NCBI GenBank assembly: GCA_036735565.1 | Contig: DAINOC010000019.1 | Span: 1-35,110, forward strand | DNA length: 35,110 nt | DNA from: Coraliomargarita_B sp036735565 | Lineage (GTDB): Bacteria > Verrucomicrobiota > Verrucomicrobiia > Opitutales > Coraliomargaritaceae | Direction of reading: 5' to 3' | In this document: one piece after another, positions 7,598-13,712 of the stretch | Numbering within the stretch: the first letter of the stretch is position 1 | Layout: every line of letters starts with the position of its first letter | The notes under the pieces: model-generated | Told to the model about the DNA's origin: nothing | Databases searched by the model: none | Seen by the model: only the letters and a program-made list of their open reading frames with translations | Made by a program: the position numbers and the translations under genes

Positions 7598-8146
7598 CTA
7601 CTGCCCGTTCTCGCGCGCTTCCAGTTCCTCCAACTCACGCTGGGCCTGGGCGATCCGCTCCTGGGCTTCCTGTATACGACGGGCCCTATCTTGAGAGGCT
7701 TCAAAGGCCGCCTTCTTCTTATCCAATTCTGCCTGCACCCGCGCCGCCTCGCGCTCCGCTGCGGCGACGTCCGCATCCGTTGCCGTTCGGGCGATCGCGT
7801 CGACCGCACGCTGGGCTTCCAATGCCTCGATCTCTTTTTCCAATTTCTGCTGGGAGATCACTTCCTGCTCATATTCATGCTGGCGCTGCGCCTCGGCCGC
7901 CGCGAGTTCCTCCCGCTTCTGGTCCACCTGCTGACCCGCCATGCCGCCGAGAATGCCCCCGATCACCGCACCTGCGATGACATTATTGCTGCCGCCACTG
8001 CCCATGTTGTTACCCGCGACACCCCCGGCGATGGCACCGAGGATGGCTCCGGTTGTCTGACCACTGCCAGAGCCGGTCGTCTGACAACCGATGGATACAA
8101 ACAGTGCAGGCAACATGAAAAAAGATGTGATCCAAAGCTTATTCAT
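7598..8146 (-). CDS. Glycine-zipper, coiled-coil envelope protein (probable lipoprotein)
   Basis: This is a 182-residue envelope protein of unknown role. The N-terminus MNKLWITSFFMLPALFVSIG ends in Cys21 and looks like a signal peptide with a lipobox, though the residue three before the cysteine is Ser, so lipidation is not certain. Residues 31-72 are glycine-zipper repeats (GAILGAIAGGVAGNNMG and IAGAVIGGILGGMAG), as in SlyB/Rick17kDa-type outer-membrane proteins. Residues 75-180 are a charged Ala/Glu/Arg/Gln-rich coiled coil with heptad-like spacing. It begins 87 bp from the divergent ExbB-like gene and lies immediately before rlmN. Co-transcription with rlmN seems likely from spacing alone. 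No enzymatic motif is present. Confidence 0.75.
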   Translation of the reverse strand: MNKLWITSFFMLPALFVSIGCQTTGSGSGQTTGAILGAIAGGVAGNNMGSGGSNNVIAGAVIGGILGGMAGQQVDQKREELAAAEAQRQHEYEQEVISQQKLEKEIEALEAQRAVDAIARTATDADVAAAEREAARVQAELDKKKAAFEASQDRARRIQEAQERIAQAQRELEELEARENGQ

Positions 8147-8209
8147 AAGGTCAGAGATAAGTAGCCTTGCGGAAAATGCAATGCGTAGGATACTTCGACC
8201 AAAGGAAAC

Positions 8210-8215
8210 TATAAT
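8210..8215 (+). promoter_or_regulatory. Possible -10 box for the ExbB/VWA cluster
   Basis: TATAAT lies 19 bp before the ATG at 8234 in the 87-bp gap between divergent genes. No good -35 box stands 16-18 bp upstream, so support is weak. Confidence 0.3.
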
Positions 8216-8233
8216 TGTGCCCTCCTCCCTATT

Positions 8234-9142
8234 ATGAGCTTACGCAACCCGGAACGCGGCCTTCTCACTGTCAAAGGCCTGATTTTCTCACTCGGACTCG
8301 TCGCCTCTTTTGTCCTGGTCGGCACCACCTACGGATTCATCATCCGCCCGGGCGCTGAAAAAGCGGCGCTCGCCAGCAGCTTCGGCCTCGAAGCGGCCAC
8401 CTCCGTTTCCAACCTCTTCGTGATCCTCAAGGATTATGAACAGCAGGTCTGCCTCTCCCTTTTCCTCTGGGGCCTGATGATCCTGGCCTACAAATACGCG
8501 CTCCTGCGCGGCGAGATCAAGGTGGTCGATGAATATGAGCCGGACATCCCGGACGAAGTGGACCCCAGCGCCTCAGCGGATGCCCCGGGCATCAACCGCG
8601 AGGAGGCTAAAACCATCGCCGCCAAGGTCGATGCCGACAGCCAACGACCGGAGTTTCGCAACAAGCTGCTACCCTATGTCGTGGCCCGTGGCCTGGAGCG
8701 CTTCCACATCACCGGCAGCGTGCCGGAGGCCACCGAGACCATGATGGGGCGCATCAGCGTCGCATCGGAGCAGCAGGAGAGCGAGCTTTCCATGCTCCGC
8801 TACCTCGTCTGGGCCATTCCTTCGATCGGCTTCATCGGGACGGTTCGCGGCATCGGCGTGGCCCTCCGCCGCGCTGACGAGGCCCTGCAGGGCGATATCT
8901 CCGGCGTCACCTCCGCTCTCGGCGTGGCGTTCAACTCCACCCTGGTGGCCCTCATCATCAGCATCATCCTGATGCTCCTGATTCACCTCCTCCAGAGCAG
9001 CCAGGAGGGCCTGATCCTGCGCCTTCAGACCTTTTGCCGCGAGCAGATTCTCGATAAACTCTTCGACCGGGAGACCCCCCGCCCGGTGCTGCCGCTCGCA
9101 TCGACTCCCGACCATCCAACGGCAACCAAAGAACCGGCATGA
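8234..9142 (+). CDS. MotA/TolQ/ExbB-family proton channel subunit
   Basis: This 302-residue inner-membrane protein has two N-terminal hydrophobic helices (about residues 15-38, LIFSLGLVASFVLVGTTYGF, and 75-92). A cytoplasmic stretch of about 105 residues follows, then two helices at about 193-212 and 230-258. The last two carry the family signature: AIPSIGFIGTVRGIGVALRR matches the FxGLLGTVxG motif of TolQ/ExbB, and SALGVAFNSTLVALIISIIL matches the second pore helix. Members form pentameric proton channels that drive a partner subunit with one membrane helix. The partners here are probably the next two genes, because the stop overlaps the next ATG by four bases (ATGA). No TolA, TonB, ExbD or flagellar genes are nearby, so it is not a standard Tol, Ton or Mot system. 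A TATAAT lies 19 bp before the ATG. Confidence 0.85.
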   Translation: MSLRNPERGLLTVKGLIFSLGLVASFVLVGTTYGFIIRPGAEKAALASSFGLEAATSVSNLFVILKDYEQQVCLSLFLWGLMILAYKYALLRGEIKVVDEYEPDIPDEVDPSASADAPGINREEAKTIAAKVDADSQRPEFRNKLLPYVVARGLERFHITGSVPEATETMMGRISVASEQQESELSMLRYLVWAIPSIGFIGTVRGIGVALRRADEALQGDISGVTSALGVAFNSTLVALIISIILMLLIHLLQSSQEGLILRLQTFCREQILDKLFDRETPRPVLPLASTPDHPTATKEPA

Positions 9143-10152
9143 AGAAACGCCGCGAGGCACAGAGCTCGACCCTCTCCTTTATCGACTGCATCTGCTGTGG
9201 CTTCGGTGCGGTCCTCCTGCTCTTCATCCTCACCGCCAAGAAACAGACAATGCTCGGCGATGAGGCGGCGAACCAGTCCATCGCCGCCGCCGAGTCCCTG
9301 CAGACCGCCATCGAAGCCGCCGAGGCCAGGCAAAAGGCCCTTGAGCGGGAAGTCGCCGCGCAGGATCCCCAGCCCGACACCAATGCCACCAGCATCGCCC
9401 AACTGGGCGCCGAGCAGGAGCGTCTCGCCAAGGCCATCGAGGATCAACAGGCTGCCCTGCGCTCCCTCGAAACCGAGACACCGACTCCCGAAGCGGCCGC
9501 CGCTAAAGAACGTCCCTCAGCCGATCAAAGCTACCTCTCCGGTCTGAGCCTGCGCGGCCCCCGTGCCGTCATCCTACTGGAGAGTTCGGGCAGTATGCTC
9601 GGAGAGAACGCCGCCGAAGCCATCGCTATCCTGCAAGCCGGCAACTGGCAACAGTCGGCTAAGTGGCGACGCGCCCGCAATGCCGTGAAGGCCGTCCTCG
9701 CGGCCATCCCCAAAGGCACCGAAGTCGCCGTCTTTTCCATGGCCGAGTCCACCGCTCCGCTCTCGGGCACACCGGCCAATCCTTTTTTCGACCCCTACGA
9801 TAACAACGCACTGCTGCAATTGCTCGACCGTCTGGAAAATCTGGAGGCCCGCGGCGGCGCCGACCTGAGCCAGGGCCTGCGCACAGTAAACGGCCTTCAA
9901 CAGCGGGCCAGCAGCCTCCTGCTCATTGCCGACGGCCTGCCCAGCGCACCGGCACCCGCCGCCCAGTCCCTTACCGAAGCCGACCGCGTCCGCCTCTTCA
10001 ACCAGGCACGGGCCAGCCGTCCCAATGTCCCTTTCAACGCCCTGCTCCTTCCCTTCGAGGGCGACCCCTCCGCAGCCGGCCTCTACTGGCAATTGAGCAC
10101 CCAGACCGGCGGCGTCACCCTCATCCCCGGCAACGACTGGCCCAAGCTTTGA
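9139..10152 (+). CDS. Membrane-anchored coiled-coil VWA-domain protein 1 (candidate stator B subunit)
   Basis: The protein has 337 residues. Residues 12-31, LSFIDCICCGFGAVLLLFIL, form a single membrane helix with Asp16 near its start. This resembles the FIDxxxxLLLxF helix of ExbD/TolR and the equivalent Asp helix of MotB, whose aspartate carries the proton. Residues 40-130 are Ala/Glu/Gln-rich and probably coiled coil. From about 140 comes a von Willebrand A domain. The MIDAS motif is altered, LLESSGSM with Glu148 where Asp is usual; later elements GADLSQGLRTV and LLIADGLPS look normal. The start overlaps the stop of the ExbB-like gene, so both are translated from one message. It is a paralogue of the gene at 10283. 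The VWA half is presumably periplasmic, as in ExbD-like topology. The ligand is unknown. Confidence 0.8.
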   Translation: MKKRREAQSSTLSFIDCICCGFGAVLLLFILTAKKQTMLGDEAANQSIAAAESLQTAIEAAEARQKALEREVAAQDPQPDTNATSIAQLGAEQERLAKAIEDQQAALRSLETETPTPEAAAAKERPSADQSYLSGLSLRGPRAVILLESSGSMLGENAAEAIAILQAGNWQQSAKWRRARNAVKAVLAAIPKGTEVAVFSMAESTAPLSGTPANPFFDPYDNNALLQLLDRLENLEARGGADLSQGLRTVNGLQQRASSLLLIADGLPSAPAPAAQSLTEADRVRLFNQARASRPNVPFNALLLPFEGDPSAAGLYWQLSTQTGGVTLIPGNDWPKL

Positions 10153-10153
10153 A

Positions 10154-10266
10154 ACATCGAACATTGAACGTTGAACGCCCAACATCGAATTACATGCGCG
10201 CCAAGCCACCAACACCCTTAAACATTCAAGGTTCAATGTTCGATGTTGGATGTTCAACGTTCGATG
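10154..10266. repeat. Imperfect palindromic repeat element between the two VWA genes
   Basis: The left arm CATCGAACATTGAACGTTGA (from about 10155) and the reverse complement of the right arm, CATCGAACGTTGAACATCCA (ending near 10266), are close matches. Inside, short GAACATTGAA/TTCAATGTTC words recur in both orientations, as in MITE- or REP-like elements built of such words. A central spacer of about 30 bp separates the arms. No gene fits here. It interrupts an operon that is otherwise very tight. Confidence 0.7.
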
Positions 10267-10305
10267 GGGCGTCTTTTAATCCATGATTAAAAGACGCCCC
10301 ATCGA
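10261..10305. promoter_or_regulatory. Perfect 21-bp inverted repeat with the start codon at its centre
   Basis: Positions 10261-10281 (TCGATGGGGCGTCTTTTAAT plus C) are the exact reverse complement of 10285-10305, with three bases, CAT, between them. The start codon of the second VWA gene (10283-10285) lies in this loop, and the right arm is its first eight codons. In RNA the start would sit at the tip of a very stable hairpin, and no ribosome site is visible upstream. Confidence 0.85.
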
Positions 10306-11275
10306 GGTCTTCAGCCTCTCATTTCTCGACTGCCTCTGTTGCGGCTTCGGGGCGATTCTGCTGCTCTTTATCCTGTCTATCGGCTCCGGACCCCACGGCG
10401 ATGTCGGTGAAATTGATGCCGCGACACTCCTGGAGCTGCGCGAGCAACTGGCCGCCCTCGAAGCGGATATTGCCGAAAAATCCGCACGTCTCGAAGCGGC
10501 CATCGACAGCGAAGTCACCCGCGAGGAGCGTGCCCGGTTGGAATCACTGGTGCAAGAACTGGAAAGCACCCTCGCCGATCTAAAGCAGGAGTTCGACAGC
10601 CGTCAGGCCAACCTGAGCCGCGCCGAACAGGCCGCCGCCGAGGCCCGCCGCCTGCTCGAAAGTTTCCCGGCCGAGAACATGCCGCCCATCGGGCTCCCCG
10701 CCGAGGCCACCCACGTCGCCTTCGTGATCGATACCTCCGGCAGTATGCGCAACCAGCTGACCACCCAACTGCACTACGGCGTCGTCGAGCAAATCGAGGA
10801 AATCCTCAATCAACTCCCCCAGGTCGAGAGCATCCAGATTCTGGATGCCAGCGGCAACTACATGGTCCCCGGGCGCAGCGGCTTCTGGCTGCCGGATACC
10901 CCGGGCCTTCGCCGTCAGGCTCTTCAACAAATTCTGCGCTATCCAGCCTTCAGCGTCAGCCACCCCGAGCCTGGCCTGCGCAAAGCCATCCAGGATCTCG
11001 GCCCCCAGCTCAAGGGGGAACAACAAATGGCCGTCTACGTGATCGGTGACGATTTCAGCGGCTCCACCCAGAGCTTCCTCTTCAAGATGGATCGCCTCAA
11101 CCCCCGCGATCCCCGCACCGGCAAACGCCGGGTCTCCATTAGCGCCATCGGCTTCCCCACCCTGATCAACCCCTTCCAGATCGGCGCTCCCCAGGGCAAT
11201 ACCCGCTTCGCCAATGTCATGCGCGAACTCGCCGAGGCCCACGACGGCGTCCTCATCCTCAAGCCTAGGATCTGA
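10283..11275 (+). CDS. Membrane-anchored coiled-coil VWA-domain protein 2 (candidate stator B subunit)
   Basis: The protein has 330 residues and the same plan as the gene at 9139. The membrane helix LSFLDCLCCGFGAILLLFIL lies at residues 12-31, again with Asp16 in the same place. A strongly coiled-coil Glu/Ala/Leu-rich segment covers about 45-130. A VWA domain starts at about 143 with a canonical MIDAS motif, AFVIDTSGSM (Asp150, Ser152, Ser154). MAVYVIGDDFSGSTQSF lies near 250. The membrane helix is nearly identical between the two proteins while the VWA parts differ, which suggests that both bind the same ExbB-like channel. The start codon lies at the loop of a perfect inverted repeat, so initiation may be unusual. 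The next in-frame ATG lies in the middle of the protein and would remove the helix, so this start is kept. Confidence 0.82.
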   Translation: MIKRRPIEVFSLSFLDCLCCGFGAILLLFILSIGSGPHGDVGEIDAATLLELREQLAALEADIAEKSARLEAAIDSEVTREERARLESLVQELESTLADLKQEFDSRQANLSRAEQAAAEARRLLESFPAENMPPIGLPAEATHVAFVIDTSGSMRNQLTTQLHYGVVEQIEEILNQLPQVESIQILDASGNYMVPGRSGFWLPDTPGLRRQALQQILRYPAFSVSHPEPGLRKAIQDLGPQLKGEQQMAVYVIGDDFSGSTQSFLFKMDRLNPRDPRTGKRRVSISAIGFPTLINPFQIGAPQGNTRFANVMRELAEAHDGVLILKPRI

Positions 11276-11393
11276 GGACCCATGCCCGCGGTTCACCACA
11301 ACCGCCTCACGAAGGCGCAGTTATCCACATAAAGAGCGGTTCAGTTGCCATTAAACTTGCTATTTTGGAATTTATTCCTAAATATCCATTTTA
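11276..11393 (+). promoter_or_regulatory. Intergenic region with hairpin and AT-rich promoter-like DNA
   Basis: GCGGTT-CACCAC-AACCGC (11288-11305) is a 6-bp hairpin 12 bp after the VWA gene stop; it has no T run, so it is a weak terminator candidate. The following 60 bp are AT-rich, unlike the neighbourhood. They contain the perfect small palindrome GGAATTTATTCC (11367-11378), a possible operator, 15 bp before the next gene. Confidence 0.35.
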
Positions 11394-12566
11394 ATGATTG
11401 ATCGGCAGTTAGAATCGACTTTGCGCCAACGGCTAAGGTCAAGTTCCGCAGTGGCCTTGCTGGGCTCGCGGCAGGTAGGCAAGACGACGCTGGCCAAAGG
11501 GCTGAAGCTGGAGAAGCCGACCCACTATCTGGATCTTGAGCGTCCCTCGGATGTCGCCAAGTTGGCCGACCCCGAACTCTATCTCAGTCAATTCCGGGGA
11601 CAACTGGTGATATTGGATGAGATTCAACGTTTACCGGATCTCTTTCCCATTTTAAGGACTCTGATCGATGAACGCCGCCAGGCAGGGGAGCGCACCGCCC
11701 AGTTTTTGCTGCTTGGCTCGGCATCTCCGGAGCTTCTGAAGCAATCTTCCGAGAGCCTGGCAGGACGGATCAGCTACCTGGAGCTCAGTCCGTTGAAATT
11801 GACTGAACTGGAGAGTCCGGCAGTAGCCATGAATCAGCATTGGTTTCGAGGGGGCTACCCCGATGCCTATCTCGCACCGTCCAACTCCATCTCCCATCAA
11901 TGGTGCGATGATTTTATAACGAGCTATGTCGAGCGCCACCTGCCCCAACTAGGCGTCGCGGCCAGCCCGCTCCTGCTCCGCCGACTTTGCACGATGCTCG
12001 CGCACCAGCAAGGCAGCACGCTGAACCTGAGCCAGCTCAGTGCATCCCTCGGCATCGACGGCAAAACGACCCGCCACTATATCGACCTGCTCGAAGGCCT
12101 CTTCCTTCTCCGTTCTATACCGGCCTACTCCACAAACACGGGCAAACGCCTGATTAAATCCCCAAAAACCTATTGGCGCGACAGCGGCATTCTTCATACG
12201 CTCGCAGGCCTCACAGACATCGAGCAGCTGCTTGGACACCCTACCTGTGGTCATTCATGGGAGGGCTATTGCATCGAACAAATCATCAACCACCTCCCAG
12301 CCCATACCAGTTACGCACACTACCGCACGCGTGCAGGCGCAGAGCTGGATCTCGTGCTGGAACATCCAAATCGCAAGATTACAGCAATTGAGATCAAACG
12401 CACACTCTCACCGAAGATCAGCCGCGGTTTCACCGAGAGTTTTAATACCCTGCAAGCCACACAGGGCTACTACATCATTCCGCAGGGTGAGAGCTTCCCA
12501 CTGAATCCATCGGTTCAAGCGATCAGCCTTACTGACTATCTCGAAAAGCTCAATCGTGAGAATTGA
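11394..12566 (+). CDS. AAA_14 / DUF4143-type ATPase
   Basis: The protein has 390 residues. The N-terminal P-loop ATPase has Walker A GSRQVGKTT (residues 24-32), Walker B LVILDEIQRLP (Asp75, Glu76) and a sensor-like LLLGSASPELL. The C-terminal half carries the nuclease-like DUF4143 features HYRTRAGAELDLVLEH and TAIEIKRTLSPKISRGF, where E...D and E-x-K recall the PD-(D/E)xK fold. A winged-helix-like middle (LSQLSASLGIDGKTTRHYID) lies between. Genes of this type are abundant, often mobile and mostly of unknown function. The upstream DNA is AT-rich and the gene is less G+C-rich than its neighbours, which suggests acquisition. It is a single gene, with the M28 peptidase 34 bp downstream. It does not obviously belong to the VWA cluster. 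Confidence 0.85.
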   Translation: MIDRQLESTLRQRLRSSSAVALLGSRQVGKTTLAKGLKLEKPTHYLDLERPSDVAKLADPELYLSQFRGQLVILDEIQRLPDLFPILRTLIDERRQAGERTAQFLLLGSASPELLKQSSESLAGRISYLELSPLKLTELESPAVAMNQHWFRGGYPDAYLAPSNSISHQWCDDFITSYVERHLPQLGVAASPLLLRRLCTMLAHQQGSTLNLSQLSASLGIDGKTTRHYIDLLEGLFLLRSIPAYSTNTGKRLIKSPKTYWRDSGILHTLAGLTDIEQLLGHPTCGHSWEGYCIEQIINHLPAHTSYAHYRTRAGAELDLVLEHPNRKITAIEIKRTLSPKISRGFTESFNTLQATQGYYIIPQGESFPLNPSVQAISLTDYLEKLNREN

Positions 12567-12600
12567 TCAAACGGCAACTAGGCACCGACCGTAACAAGCG

Positions 12601-13611
12601 ATGTTCCACCCACGTCCCCAACGCCCTGGCTGGCTACCCCGCATCCTGAAGTTTATTCGCAACGTCACCTGTGGCGTCTCGGCGGTTCTCTTCGGCCTCT
12701 GGCTTTATCTGGCCCAACCGACCCTGCGAACAAATCCGCCGGTGGAGATCCCGGTCGACCTCGAGCGCATGTCCACTGTCGTCCGCACCCTCTCCGTCGA
12801 CTTCCACCCGAGGGATTTCCGGCACGTGGCCAATCTGGAAAAGGCCGCGACCGAGATCGAGGCACATTTTTTAAAGGCGGGGGGCCGCGTCTCAAATCAA
12901 GCATTCACGGTCGCGGGGATCCCGTTTCGCAATGTGATCTGCCGCTTTGGCCCTGAGACTGGGCCCCTCACGATCATCGGGGCGCACTACGACAGTCATA
13001 AGGACACCCCAGGTGCGGATGACAACGCCAGCGGCGTCGCCGGACTCATCGAACTTGCCTATCTATTCGGTAAACAGACCCCGGACCGGGCGATCGAGTT
13101 GGTCGCATTCACCTTGGAGGAACCGCCGTTTTTCGCGACCACCCAAATGGGCAGCTACGTGCATGCACAGTCTCTTGCCGTAACAAATACCGCTGTCGAA
13201 GGGATGATCGCTCTCGAAATGATCGGCTATTTCTCGGATGAATTCGGCTCTCAAAAATACCCCTCACCGCTCTTCCATATTCTGTATCCAAATACCGGGG
13301 ACTTCATTGCCGTTATCGGCCGCCACGATCAACGCCCTTATATCGCCAAGATCAAAGCAGGCATGAAAGGTGTTTCCGACCTGCTGGTCTTCTCGGTTTC
13401 CGCGCCTGAGATCATACCCGGTATCGACTTTTCGGATCACCGGAACTACTGGGCCTTCGGGATACCGGCAGTGATGGTCACCAACACCGCATTTTACCGA
13501 AATCTGGAATACCACAAGCCAGGTGATACCTGGGAACGTCTGGACTACCCGAAGATGGCGAACGTCATTCGTGCCGTCTATCACGCTGTCACCCTCGGTG
13601 AAGATTTGTAG
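12601..13611 (+). CDS. M28 family zinc peptidase, membrane-anchored
   Basis: The protein has 336 residues, with one N-terminal membrane anchor or uncleaved signal at about residues 22-40 (VTCGVSAVLFGLWLYLA). The catalytic domain is therefore likely periplasmic. Metal-site motifs of M28 aminopeptidases are visible: TIIGAHYDSHKD with His129, GADDNASGVAGLIELA with Asp140, LVAFTLEEPPFF with the paired Glu at 173-174, MIALEMIGYFSD, and LEYHKPGDTWERLDY with the last His near the C-terminus. This is a typical double-zinc exopeptidase layout, and all expected ligands seem present. The peptide substrate is unknown; some M28 relatives are glutaminyl cyclases, but the length and motifs favour a peptidase. 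It follows the ATPase gene by 34 bp, and the helicase gene starts about 100 bp further on. Confidence 0.88.
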   Translation: MFHPRPQRPGWLPRILKFIRNVTCGVSAVLFGLWLYLAQPTLRTNPPVEIPVDLERMSTVVRTLSVDFHPRDFRHVANLEKAATEIEAHFLKAGGRVSNQAFTVAGIPFRNVICRFGPETGPLTIIGAHYDSHKDTPGADDNASGVAGLIELAYLFGKQTPDRAIELVAFTLEEPPFFATTQMGSYVHAQSLAVTNTAVEGMIALEMIGYFSDEFGSQKYPSPLFHILYPNTGDFIAVIGRHDQRPYIAKIKAGMKGVSDLLVFSVSAPEIIPGIDFSDHRNYWAFGIPAVMVTNTAFYRNLEYHKPGDTWERLDYPKMANVIRAVYHAVTLGEDL

Positions 13612-13712
13612 AGCCTGCGCGCAGAAATGGCCAGCGCAGCCCGCACCGAAAATTAGCGGGATTCCGCCGCCCCGCACTTTACACGGCATACCATCGGGCT
13701 GATGCTCCCCTC

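Noticed and set aside
8234..11275. Zorya-type antiphage system (ZorA/ZorB with helicase)
   Set aside because: The ExbB-like gene and one-helix partners recall ZorAB, but the partners end in VWA domains and not in a peptidoglycan-binding OmpA/MotB domain, and no ZorC/ZorD/ZorE-like gene adjoins. The helicase 2.4 kb downstream is Ski2-like and separated by other genes.
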